Positions 49,804 to 58,151 of a DNA stretch of 64,000 bases are shown here, piece after piece. Source of the stretch: Micromonospora parva (lineage in GTDB: Bacteria; Actinomycetota; Actinomycetes; Mycobacteriales; Micromonosporaceae); the NCBI RefSeq assembly GCF_000718515.1, contig NZ_JNZS01000013.1, positions 130,101 through 194,100 of the forward strand, given 5' to 3'. The stretch's first letter is position 1, and each line of letters opens with the position of its first letter. The position numbers and the translations under genes were made by a program. The notes below the pieces were generated by a model. The model was not told the origin of the DNA. It searched no databases and saw only the letters and a list, made by a program, of their open reading frames with translations.

Positions 49804-50442
49804 CTATTCCGGGACGACCATGAAGTCGGTCACGAACGAGGTGACCCGGCCATCGGCGGCCCGACCGATCCAGGTGCCGTAGCAGCCGTCACCCCAACCG
49901 CTCGCCACGGTGACCACGTTCGCACCGCTGACCTCGTCCACCACGGCACTGATCAGCCCCGGGACCGGGGACGAGGGCAGCTCGGCGGGGATGAAGACCT
50001 CCTCGACCCGATCGGAGTCCCAACCCTCCAGGACGGCGAGCGCGCTCGGGTCGGCGAAGGTGCCGACGCCGGCGTCCACCCCGTACCCGAAGTAGTCGTC
50101 GGCACCGAGCGTGGCGACGTCCTGGTCACCCGCGACGGCCGGCTCCCAGCGGACCGTCGGCTCGGCGGAGACGACCAGCTCCAGCGCGGCAACCCGTCGG
50201 TCCACCTCGGCGTCCTCCCGGAGCACCACCGCCACCCAGGCGCGGGCGGGATACCGCCCCGGGGGCACGGTCACCGTGAACGGCTCCGCCTCCGGGCAGA
50301 CCAGCGGGTCACACCCGACCACGCGGCCGGTCGGCAACACGATGTCGCCCACCGGCTGAACCTCGATCAGGTATCCGCCGTGCTCGTCGGTGAAGCGGGC
50401 GCCGGGCGTCAACAGCCGGTCCAGATCAGGGGTGTACGGCAT
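49804..50442 (-). CDS. DUF4241-like protein
   Basis: A 212-residue, mostly beta protein with motifs DEHGGYLIEVQPVGDIVLPTGRVVGCDPLV, then VTVPPGRYPARAWVAVVL and ASGWGDGCYGTWIGRAADGRVTSFVTDFMVV. This matches the DUF4241 pattern; members of that family are often found among immunity-like or accessory proteins. No catalytic residues are evident. The ATG at 50442 has GGAGGAG 6 bases upstream. It lies 74 bp downstream of the Ku gene. Confidence 0.7.
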   Translation of the reverse strand: MPYTPDLDRLLTPGARFTDEHGGYLIEVQPVGDIVLPTGRVVGCDPLVCPEAEPFTVTVPPGRYPARAWVAVVLREDAEVDRRVAALELVVSAEPTVRWEPAVAGDQDVATLGADDYFGYGVDAGVGTFADPSALAVLEGWDSDRVEEVFIPAELPSSPVPGLISAVVDEVSGANVVTVASGWGDGCYGTWIGRAADGRVTSFVTDFMVVPE

Positions 50443-50515
50443 GGGGGCTCCTCCGGTCGCCAGCGGCCGGCGGAGCGTACCCGGCCCGACGGACACCGCC
50501 GTCGGGGCCGTACGG

Positions 50516-51544
50516 TCAGGCGCTCTTGCGGGGTGCGGTCTTGCGCGCGGCGGTCTTCTTCGCCGGCTCCGCCTTCTTCGCGGCGGTCTTCTTCGCGGCG
50601 GTCTTCTTCGCCGGCTCGGCCGCCTTCTTCTCGGCCGTCTTCTTCGCCGCCGTCTTCTTCGCGGGCGCCTTGGCCGCCTTCTTCTCCGCTGCCTTCTGCG
50701 CGGACCGGGCCGACGAGATGGGCGTCGGCTCGCCAGCACCGCCACCCGCGCGGGCGGGCTGCTCGCCGCGAGCCGCCTTGGCGCGCTCCACCGACGCCTT
50801 CAACGCGGCCATCAGGTCCACCGCCGCGGCCGGGGCCTCCTCGACCTCCTCCGGCTGGACGACCTCGCGACCCTCCACCTTGGCGTCGATGACCTCCTGC
50901 AACGCGGCCCGGTAGTCGTCGGTGAAGACGTCCGGCTCGAACTCGCCGGTCATCGAGTCGATCAGGGAGCTGGCCATGGCCAGCTCCGGCGGGCGCACCT
51001 TCAGGTCCTCGTCGAGGAAACCGAAGTCCGGGGTACGGATCTCGTCGGGCCAGAGCATGGTGTTGAGCAGCAGCACACCCTCGCGGACCCGCAGCGTGGC
51101 CAGCTGTTCCCGCTGGCGCAGCGCCACCTTGACGATGGCCACCCGCTCCGAGTCGATCAGCGCGTCGCGCAGCAGCACGTACGGCTTGGTGGCCGCGCCC
51201 TCCGGCTCCAGGAAGTACGCCTTGTTGTAGAGGATCGGGTCGACCTGTTCGGCCGGGACGAACTCCAGCACGTCGATGGCGCGGGAGCTGGTCAGCGGCA
51301 GGTCGGCGAAGTCCTCGTCGGTGAGGATCACCATCTCGCCGCCGCCGATGTCGTAGCCCTTGGCGATGTCGTCGTAGGTGACCTCCTCGCCGCAGACCGA
51401 GCAGGTGCGCTTGTAGCGGATGCGACCGCCGTCCTCGCGGTGCACCTGGTGGAACCGAATGTCCTTCTCCTCGGTGGCGGAGTAGAGCTTCACCCCGATC
51501 GAGACGAGCCCGAACGACACGGCTCCCTTCCAGATGGCACGCAT
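50516..51544 (-). CDS. ku: Ku homodimer, NHEJ end-binding protein
   Basis: A 342-residue bacterial Ku. The core (residues 1-255) begins MRAIWKGAVSFGLVSIGVKLYSATE and holds the ring motifs KRTCSVCGEEVTYDDIAKGYDI and AIVKVALRQREQLATLRVREG. The C-terminal 75 residues are Lys/Ala repeats (KKTAAKKTAEKKAAEPAKK-like), resembling the topA tail, and should contact DNA. It binds DNA ends and recruits LigD. It is divergent from the LigD-ligase gene, sharing an 85-bp promoter region. A GGGAG site lies about 7 bases before the ATG. Confidence 0.95.
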   Translation of the reverse strand: MRAIWKGAVSFGLVSIGVKLYSATEEKDIRFHQVHREDGGRIRYKRTCSVCGEEVTYDDIAKGYDIGGGEMVILTDEDFADLPLTSSRAIDVLEFVPAEQVDPILYNKAYFLEPEGAATKPYVLLRDALIDSERVAIVKVALRQREQLATLRVREGVLLLNTMLWPDEIRTPDFGFLDEDLKVRPPELAMASSLIDSMTGEFEPDVFTDDYRAALQEVIDAKVEGREVVQPEEVEEAPAAAVDLMAALKASVERAKAARGEQPARAGGGAGEPTPISSARSAQKAAEKKAAKAPAKKTAAKKTAEKKAAEPAKKTAAKKTAAKKAEPAKKTAARKTAPRKSA

Positions 51545-51617
51545 CCTGCGCTCCCTTCCCCGGTATCGACCATGCTCGCATCCGAAAGAACCGGACGCGA
51601 GGTGTTCGGCCTGCTAC

Positions 51618-51629
51618 TACAGTCGGGTC
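51618..51629 (+). promoter_or_regulatory. Leaderless -10 element of the LigD-ligase gene
   Basis: TACAGT at 51618-51623 is followed by 6 nt and then the GTG at 51630. A TANNNT box this close to a start predicts that the transcript begins at or next to the start codon. Similar spacing is found at about a dozen genes of this window. Confidence 0.6.
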
Positions 51630-52571
51630 GTGCCCGGCGCGCCGCTCAAGCCGATGCTCGCGATGACCGGGCCGCTCCCGGCGGGTGACGGCTGGGCGTA
51701 CGAGTTCAAGTGGGACGGCGTCCGCGCGCTCGCCGACATCTCCGGCGGCGACCAGCACCTGTATGCCCGCTCCGGCGTGGAGATCACCGCCGCGTACCCG
51801 GAGCTGGCCACCCTGCCCGAGCAGGTCGACGACGCCCTGCTCGACGGCGAGGTGGTGCTGCTCGGGCAGGGTGGGCAGCCGTCGTTCACCGCGCTGGCCG
51901 AGCGGATGCACGTCCGGGACCGGAACAAGGCGGCCCGGTTGGCAACGGTCATGCCGGTGACCTACATGATCTTCGACCTGCTGCGGCTGAACGGCGACGA
52001 CCTGACCGGTTGGCCGTACGAGCGCCGCCGGGAGGCGCTGGACGCGCTCGCCCTCGGCGGCCCCCGGTGGGCGGTGCCGCCGATGTTCGCCGACGGGCCG
52101 GCCACCTACGAGGCGGCCGGTGAGCACGGCCTGGAGGGGGTGATGGCCAAGCGCGTCGGTGCCGTCTACCGCCCGGGGGTGCGCTCGCCGGACTGGGTGA
52201 AGGTCAAGCTGGAGGTGACCGGCGACTTCGTCATCGGCGGTTGGCGACCGGGCGCCCGTCGGATCGGTGGGCTGCTGGTGGGGGTGCCCGGCCCGGACGG
52301 CCGGCTGATCTACCGGGGCCGTGTCGGTGGTGGGATCGGCGCCGCCATCGAGCGGCAGCTCCTCGCCGAGCTGGAGCCGCTGCGCTCCGGCGTGTCACCG
52401 TTCGCCGCGGGTGTGCCGCGCGAGGATGCCCGGGGCGCCATCTGGGTAGAACCCCGGGTGGTGGTGGAGGTGAAGTACGGCCAGCGCACCCCCGACGGCC
52501 GGCTGCGCTTCCCCCGGGTGCTGCGGTTGCGCCCGGACAAGCCTCCGGAGGAGGTCGACGATGCCGGCTGA
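51630..52571 (+). CDS. ATP-dependent DNA ligase, LigD ligase domain
   Basis: A 313-residue ligase with the adenylation motif EFKWDGVR (Lys27), then GEVVLL, EGVMAKRVGAVYRPG and VKVKLE. In mycobacterial LigD this domain is fused to a polymerase and a phosphoesterase; here it is a separate protein. It should seal ends held by Ku in NHEJ. The GTG at 51630 gives a leaderless start. It overlaps the polymerase gene by 11 bases. Confidence 0.9.
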   Translation: MPGAPLKPMLAMTGPLPAGDGWAYEFKWDGVRALADISGGDQHLYARSGVEITAAYPELATLPEQVDDALLDGEVVLLGQGGQPSFTALAERMHVRDRNKAARLATVMPVTYMIFDLLRLNGDDLTGWPYERRREALDALALGGPRWAVPPMFADGPATYEAAGEHGLEGVMAKRVGAVYRPGVRSPDWVKVKLEVTGDFVIGGWRPGARRIGGLLVGVPGPDGRLIYRGRVGGGIGAAIERQLLAELEPLRSGVSPFAAGVPREDARGAIWVEPRVVVEVKYGQRTPDGRLRFPRVLRLRPDKPPEEVDDAG

Positions 52572-53478
52572 GCGGCTACGGGTGGACGTCGAGGGCCGCT
52601 CGCTGGAGCTGTCCAATCTGGACAAGGTGCTCTACCCGGCGGCCGGGTTCACCAAGGGTGAGGTGATCGATTACTACACCCGGATCTCCCCGGTGCTGCT
52701 GCCGCACCTGCGGGACCGACCGGTCACCCGGATCCGCTTCCCCAACGGGGTGGACGACAAGTCGTTCTTCGAGAAGAACACACCGGCCGCGACCCCGGAC
52801 TGGGTGCGGGTGGAAAACCTGCCCGCCCCCGGGTCGACGAAGGGCCGGGAAACCATCGACTACGTGGTCGCCGACGACCTGCCCACCCTGGTCTGGCTGG
52901 CGAACCTGGCCGCGTTGGAGCTGCACACGCCGCAGTGGAAGGTCGGCGAGCACCCGGACATGATGGTCGTGGACCTGGACCCGGGGCCGCCGGCCGGGCT
53001 CGCCGAGTGTTGCCCGGTGGCGGTCCTGATGCGCGACCGGCTCGCCGACGACGGGATCGAGTCGTACCCGAAGACCTCCGGCAAGAAGGGCATGCAGCTC
53101 TGCTGCCCGATCGCCGGCACGCAGTCGTCGGACCTCGTCTCCGACTACGCCCGCCGGATCGCCCAGGAGTTGGAGAAGGCCCACCCGAAGCTGATCGTGT
53201 CGAAGATGGCGAAGAACCTCCGGCCGGGCAAGGTCTTCATCGACTGGAGCCAGAACAACGCGGCGAAGACCACTGTGGCGCCGTACTCGCTGCGGGCCCA
53301 GTCGGTGCCGTCGGTGTCGACGCCGCTGACCTGGGACGAGGTGGAGGCCGGCGCCCGCGGTCGGAAGCCGGCCGTCCGCCAGTTCACCGCCGCCGAGGTC
53401 CTGGACCGGGTCGAGGAGTACGACGACCTGCTCGCTCCACTGCTCGACGGCGGCCCGGAACTCCCGGTAAAGGGCTGA
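52561..53478 (+). CDS. LigD-type NHEJ polymerase domain (primase-like)
   Basis: A 305-residue DNA polymerase of the PrimPol/LigD-POL type. Catalytic Asp residues are in MMVVDLDPGPP, with the loop KTSGKKGMQLCCPIAG and KVFIDWSQNNAAKTTVAPYS as the second active-site strand. It adds nucleotides at broken ends before ligation. The ATG at 52561 overlaps the ligase gene. The LigD 3'-phosphoesterase domain is missing from this locus. Confidence 0.92.
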   Translation: MPAERLRVDVEGRSLELSNLDKVLYPAAGFTKGEVIDYYTRISPVLLPHLRDRPVTRIRFPNGVDDKSFFEKNTPAATPDWVRVENLPAPGSTKGRETIDYVVADDLPTLVWLANLAALELHTPQWKVGEHPDMMVVDLDPGPPAGLAECCPVAVLMRDRLADDGIESYPKTSGKKGMQLCCPIAGTQSSDLVSDYARRIAQELEKAHPKLIVSKMAKNLRPGKVFIDWSQNNAAKTTVAPYSLRAQSVPSVSTPLTWDEVEAGARGRKPAVRQFTAAEVLDRVEEYDDLLAPLLDGGPELPVKG

Positions 53479-53537
53479 ACCTGGCTGGGCCGGTCGGCGG
53501 TCACCGCCGGTCACCTCCGTCGGGGCGGATGTGGCAG

Positions 53538-53587
53538 TGAGCGGTATGCCTCGGAGACATCAATATGACTCTGAGGCATACCGCTCA
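53538..53587. repeat. 15-bp-arm palindrome between LigD and phytase-like genes
   Basis: TGAGCGGTATGCCTC (53538-53552) and GAGGCATACCGCTCA (53573-53587) are perfect arms with a 20-nt AT-richer loop, between the convergent genes ending at 53478 and 53635. No T-tract. It could be a bidirectional terminator or a dispersed element. Confidence 0.75.
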
Positions 53588-53634
53588 ACAGCACATCGAC
53601 CTGGCGGGCCGGGTCGCGCAGGGCCCGTGCCGGA

Positions 53635-55941
53635 TCAGCGGTGTCCGAAGACCTTGCGGCTGGAGCCGAGGCGCAGCAGCACGGTCTCGCCGGTGGCGTC
53701 CTGGACGGCGTCGTTGTCGGTGATCGCGTACACCTCGCCGTTGCCGGCGACCGTCAGACCCTCCAGCTTCTCCTGGGTCCAGCCGTTGGTGGCGCGCAGC
53801 GCGGGCAGCACGTCGACGGCGAGGGTCTTCGGCAGCACTGTCAGCGGGCCGGTGGCAGCCGCACCGGGCAGCGGCACCGTGTAGACCCGCTTGACGGTCG
53901 CGGCCGGGCCGTTCAGCTTGTCCCGCTCGATGACCGCGAGCCGGTCACCGACCACGGTGATCTCGGAGAGGCCCATCCAGTCGCCGGGCACGCTGGTGGC
54001 CCCCACCTGGTAGCCGAACCAACTCCAGGTGCCCGCCGCGACGTCGTACCGCCCAAGTCGGACGACGCCGGCCGGATCGGTGCTCAGCTCCCGCTGCACG
54101 GCCACCCAGACGATCTCCCGACCCTGCCGGTCGGTGGTCGCGGTGACCCCCTCCAGGCCCTGCTTGCCGAGGCCGGTGGCGACCTCGGCGGGCAGCGCGA
54201 CGGTCTGCCGGGTGACCCCGGCGGCGTTGAGCCGGACCAGCTTGTTCTCCGCGCCGGTGGCACCCTCCACGGCGAGCCAGAAGCCACCCTGCGGGCGGGC
54301 GAAGACGCCCTCCGCGTCGTAGCCGACCGGCGCGCCGGCAGCGTCCCGCACCGGCAGCGCACCGGTGATCACGGCCGGCGTCCGCTTCGCGTCGATGGTG
54401 AGGATGCGGGTCTGGCTGTACGCGGCGTCGGTGACGCTGTAGAGCTGGTCCCGCTTGCCCGGGACCGCGCTCAGCGCACCGAGCGCGCCCCAACCGATCG
54501 GGGCGCCCGCCCGGTCGGTGCCGGAGACGATGCTCGGGAAGGCCGGGGTGCCAGTGCCGAGCCGGAACAGCGACACCGAGGCCCGGACGTTGACCGAGGC
54601 GTCGTCCTCCTCGCTGGAGACCGCGAGCAGCCCGCGCGACGGGATGGGCAGCAGCCCCTCCGGCCCGTTGGTGGTCGGCAGCACCTGCCGGAACACCGGC
54701 CGGGTGGGGTCGCTCAGGTCGTAGACGGCGACGAAGTTGCTCCGCTCCGAGCCGACGAACGCGTACCGCACGCCGTCGTACTCGGCGACCGCCACGCCCT
54801 CCGGCTCGGTGCCCTTCTTGCCGGCCCGGTCCTCGTTGTGCAGGCCGTAGGTGACGGCGAGCCGCTCGAAGGAGTTTCCGGCGTCCCAGGCGACCCGTCC
54901 GCTGCGGCTGTCGAAGACCGACCAGCCCCGGGTGCCGCCGCGCCAGTCACCCTCGTTGGCCGTGGCGAGATAGCGGTCGTCGATCCAGGCCACCGCGTCC
55001 GGCTCGCGCGGCACGTCGGTGATGCTGCCGGTCAGGTCGATGACACCGTCCTTCCTGGTGTCGATGCCGCTGATCGTGGCGGTGCCGGCGCTGAACACTC
55101 TGGTGATCCGCCCGGTGGGCAGATCGACCACCGCGACGCCGTTGTTCTCCTGCAGCGTCACTGCCAACTGGTTACGGCTGTTGATCGAGACGTACTCCGG
55201 CTCGGGGTCGGTCGGCGCGGCGAGACCGGCCCGCACCAGCGCGGGCAGCGCACTGCCGTCGGCCCCGGTCAGCGCTACCGGCCGCAGCCGCCAACCGGCC
55301 GGGGACTTCCCGGTCAGGTCGACGATCTGCACGAAACCGGCGGGCGCCTGGGGCAGGTCGCCCTCCTCGCCGCCGGGCGGGGTGGCCTCCTCGTCGCGCT
55401 CGTTCTCGATGGCGATCGCGGCGTACCGCTTGTCAGCGCTGATCGCGATCGAGTCGGGCTGACCGCCGAGGTCGAAGCTGGCCACCCGCTGCCGATTGGC
55501 CAGCTCGATCACGTCGAGCCGGCCGGACGGGGCGGTGTAGCTGGCGCTGGTGTTCACCACCACCAGCACGTACCTGCCGACCACGGCGACCGAGGTCGGC
55601 TCGTCCTCGGCGTCGCCGAGCTGGGCCAGGGAGAGCGTGCCGAGGCCGCGCGGCCGGTCGGCACGGGAGATGTCCAGGAAGCCGATGCGCCGGGCCAACG
55701 CGTCGGTGTGGATGAGAGTGCGACCGTCCTCGCTGACCGCCGAGATCTCGGCGACCGTCGCTGTCGTCGGATCCTCGCCGGCCAGGCGGTTCTGGAAGAC
55801 CGGGTACGTGGCGACCCGGTCGAAGGCGAGCGACCTGGCTGGGTGGTGGTGCCCGCCGGCCGACGCGGGGGTGGCCCCGGTCAGGCTGGCGGCGGCGACA
55901 CCGGCTGCGGTGAGCGCGGTGAATGCTCTTCTGAGTGTCAA
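53635..55941 (-). CDS. Secreted phytase-like/beta-propeller esterase-like protein
   Basis: A 768-residue exported protein. The signal peptide is MTLRRAFTALTAAGVAAAS with cleavage after ATPASA (about residue 28). A beta-propeller of repeated DGR...-type blades follows, such as ISAVSEDGRTLIHTDALARRIGFLDISR, SVAVVGRYVLVVV and VAVVDLPTGRI. The C-terminal half has an esterase-like phytase domain (YDAEGVFARPQGGFWLAVEGATG, TGLGKQGLEGVTATTDRQGREIVW). Whether it is active, and on what, is unknown. The TTG at 55941 has GGAGGA about 7 bases upstream, which supports this uncommon start codon. It is convergent with LigD. Confidence 0.8.
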   Translation of the reverse strand: MTLRRAFTALTAAGVAAASLTGATPASAGGHHHPARSLAFDRVATYPVFQNRLAGEDPTTATVAEISAVSEDGRTLIHTDALARRIGFLDISRADRPRGLGTLSLAQLGDAEDEPTSVAVVGRYVLVVVNTSASYTAPSGRLDVIELANRQRVASFDLGGQPDSIAISADKRYAAIAIENERDEEATPPGGEEGDLPQAPAGFVQIVDLTGKSPAGWRLRPVALTGADGSALPALVRAGLAAPTDPEPEYVSINSRNQLAVTLQENNGVAVVDLPTGRITRVFSAGTATISGIDTRKDGVIDLTGSITDVPREPDAVAWIDDRYLATANEGDWRGGTRGWSVFDSRSGRVAWDAGNSFERLAVTYGLHNEDRAGKKGTEPEGVAVAEYDGVRYAFVGSERSNFVAVYDLSDPTRPVFRQVLPTTNGPEGLLPIPSRGLLAVSSEEDDASVNVRASVSLFRLGTGTPAFPSIVSGTDRAGAPIGWGALGALSAVPGKRDQLYSVTDAAYSQTRILTIDAKRTPAVITGALPVRDAAGAPVGYDAEGVFARPQGGFWLAVEGATGAENKLVRLNAAGVTRQTVALPAEVATGLGKQGLEGVTATTDRQGREIVWVAVQRELSTDPAGVVRLGRYDVAAGTWSWFGYQVGATSVPGDWMGLSEITVVGDRLAVIERDKLNGPAATVKRVYTVPLPGAAATGPLTVLPKTLAVDVLPALRATNGWTQEKLEGLTVAGNGEVYAITDNDAVQDATGETVLLRLGSSRKVFGHR

Positions 55942-55995
55942 GGACTTCCTCCGTTAGGTCGTACCCGCACGGAGGCTGACAGCTGTTGGGGAGCA

Positions 55996-57096
55996 TCAGC
56001 TTGCGCCGACGTGAACAGTCGGCGAAGCACGGCGCAGTCGCCACCAGGCGCCGCCGATTAGGGCCACGGTGATGACGGAGACCGCGATGTCGCCGGCCAG
56101 GGCCGCCGTCGGGTTCCCCGGGGAGTACGGCGGCACCAGGTAGGCGAACGCGGCGGCGCTGACCACGCTGGCCGTGCCGGCCGCGAGCACGTGCCGCTGC
56201 CCCCAGTGCACGCCCGACGACCAGTAGGCGATGGCGGCCCCCATGATGGCGGCGAGCCCCAGCGCGATGGTCACCCCCGCCCAGCCCGGCGCGAGGTCGG
56301 CGCCGAGCCGGACGAGGACGACCAGCAGGCCCAGCCACAGCGGGTGCGGCAGCCGGCGGGTCCGGCGCGGAGCGGGGCGACGCCAGCGGGGCAGCACTGC
56401 CGTCGCGACCAGGGCGAGCACGACCACTGCGGCGAGGGTCAGTTGGAGGGGGCTGGCCAGGAAGTTCTTCCGGCCCCCGTCGGACGCGAAGATCAGCAGA
56501 CTGCCGAGCAGGTACAGCACGGCGACCACGGCCAGCCCGGGTCGGCCGAGCCACGGCCGGAGCCGGCGGCCCGGTCCGAGGAACGACTCGACGAGCACGA
56601 TCGGCGCGCAGATGGTCAGCACGATGTGGTTGCCCACGTAGTCGAAGGCCTGCCGGAGGCTGAATTCGAGTCCCGGCACCAGCGACGCCTCGGCCGCGGC
56701 ACGGGTGCCGGCGTACTGGGTGTCGTCGAGGTAGTGCGGGTTGAACAGTGACTGGTCGACCAGGCCGGCCTGGAGAACGCCGAACGCGGCGGCGAGCAGC
56801 ACGATCGTCGGCCAACCCGCGCCGAGGTGCCGGGCGGTCTCCCGGATCAGGATCGCCGCCCCGCCGTACATCGGGCCGAGGAAGATCAGCACCGGCAGGA
56901 AGTCGTCGATGGCGAAGCCACCCCACGAACACTCCGCCGCCCAGGGCGCGAGTAGCAGCAGCGCGAGCACCGGCAGGATCCGTCGGCGCAGCGGAAGACG
57001 TGCGGCGGCGACGGCACGGCCGGTGGCGGGGCGGTCTGCGGTGGCTGGGAGGTTGGCGGTGGCTGGGCGATCGGCGGGCTGGGGTTCGGGTGGCAT
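55996..57096 (-). CDS. Multipass membrane protein, 366 aa
   Basis: A hydrophobic protein with about nine predicted segments between residues 38 and 350. The N-terminus has a short internal repeat (ADRPATANLPATADRPATG). Some loops contain Asp and Arg, but no transporter or enzyme signature is evident. The ATG at 57096 has GAGGAG 5 bases upstream. It is divergent from the TIGR03089 gene at 57241, sharing about 145 bp. The function is unknown. Confidence 0.75.
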   Translation of the reverse strand: MPPEPQPADRPATANLPATADRPATGRAVAAARLPLRRRILPVLALLLLAPWAAECSWGGFAIDDFLPVLIFLGPMYGGAAILIRETARHLGAGWPTIVLLAAAFGVLQAGLVDQSLFNPHYLDDTQYAGTRAAAEASLVPGLEFSLRQAFDYVGNHIVLTICAPIVLVESFLGPGRRLRPWLGRPGLAVVAVLYLLGSLLIFASDGGRKNFLASPLQLTLAAVVVLALVATAVLPRWRRPAPRRTRRLPHPLWLGLLVVLVRLGADLAPGWAGVTIALGLAAIMGAAIAYWSSGVHWGQRHVLAAGTASVVSAAAFAYLVPPYSPGNPTAALAGDIAVSVITVALIGGAWWRLRRASPTVHVGAS

Positions 57097-57240
57097 CGGC
57101 GCTCCTCGGGCAGCGCTTTCGGGTTCACCTCGTACCGTGCCCGGGCCTACCGGCCGGCCGCTACGGCCATCGGCCGACGACAGCCGCGACCAAAGTCGTT
57201 GAGTAGGGTGACTTCGTCGTCGTCACCGGGGAGCGTGGAC

Positions 57241-57993
57241 ATGCAGCCAACCGTCACGGCCGATCTGTCGGTGCGGCCCGCCGATGTCGAACGTCCCCTG
57301 CTCAGCTACCGCGACGAGGCGACCGGCGAGCGGGTCGACCTGACCGCACAGCAGGTCGGCTCGTGGGCGGCGCGCAGCGCCAGCCTGCTGCGGGACGGCT
57401 GTGGACTTGGCCCCGGCAGCCGCGTAGCGGTCCTGCTGCCGCCGCACTGGCGTACCGCCGCGGTGTTGTTGGGCGCGTGGGCCTCGGGCCTGGCGGTGTC
57501 GTTCCGGCCGCGCGCCACGGCGGGCCTGCCGGTGCTCGAACCGGGCGGTGACCGGCCGTTCGACGCGGTCTTCGTGACCCCGCAGCGGCAGGACGACTGG
57601 CTGGAGGACGTGCCGGACGCCCCGCACCGCTACCTCGTCGGCACCGAGGCGGGTCGGCTGATCGACGTGCCGTTGGGCTGGCTGGACTGGTCCGCCGAGG
57701 TGCTCCGCCACTCGGACGTCACACCCGACCACACCGCCATCCGCCCGTCCGACCCGGCCAGCGCGGACGGCACCACCTACGGCCAGTGGGGGGCGCTCGC
57801 CCGGGAGGTCGCCGCGATGATGGACCTGCGGGCCGGCGACCGGCTGCTGGTCGACGCGGCCGAGACCGAGCAGCCGCTGAAGTGGTTGCTCGCGCCGCTG
57901 TCGGCCGGCGCGTCCGTGGTGATCAGCGCCAATCTCGACCCGGCGCGGCGGGACGCGGTCGTCGCCGCCGAGCAGGTGACCCGGGTCCTCTGA
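57241..57993 (+). CDS. TIGR03089-like protein (truncated AMP-ligase fold)
   Basis: A 250-residue protein with the pattern of TIGR03089, an actinobacterial family resembling the N-terminal half of AMP-forming ligases (LSYRDEATGERVDLTAQQVGSWAARSASLLRDGCGLGPGSRVAVLLPPHW). The ATP-binding P-loop is absent, so enzymatic activity is doubtful. The ATG at 57241 is preceded by GGGGAG. The reading frame is open 14 codons upstream, with GTG 57235 as an alternative. Confidence 0.7.
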   Translation: MQPTVTADLSVRPADVERPLLSYRDEATGERVDLTAQQVGSWAARSASLLRDGCGLGPGSRVAVLLPPHWRTAAVLLGAWASGLAVSFRPRATAGLPVLEPGGDRPFDAVFVTPQRQDDWLEDVPDAPHRYLVGTEAGRLIDVPLGWLDWSAEVLRHSDVTPDHTAIRPSDPASADGTTYGQWGALAREVAAMMDLRAGDRLLVDAAETEQPLKWLLAPLSAGASVVISANLDPARRDAVVAAEQVTRVL

Positions 57994-58151
57994 ACCCCGC
58001 CGGAGCGCCCCAAACAGCGCTGACCGGTCCGGTTCCGTTACATCGTCATCTGCCCTGCTCAGAGGGGCTTTTGTCGATGCCGTCGGCGTGTTCTCATACC
58101 GAACAGCGACGCCATCGACCCGGCACCGCCTCCCTCACGAAAGGTGCACCG

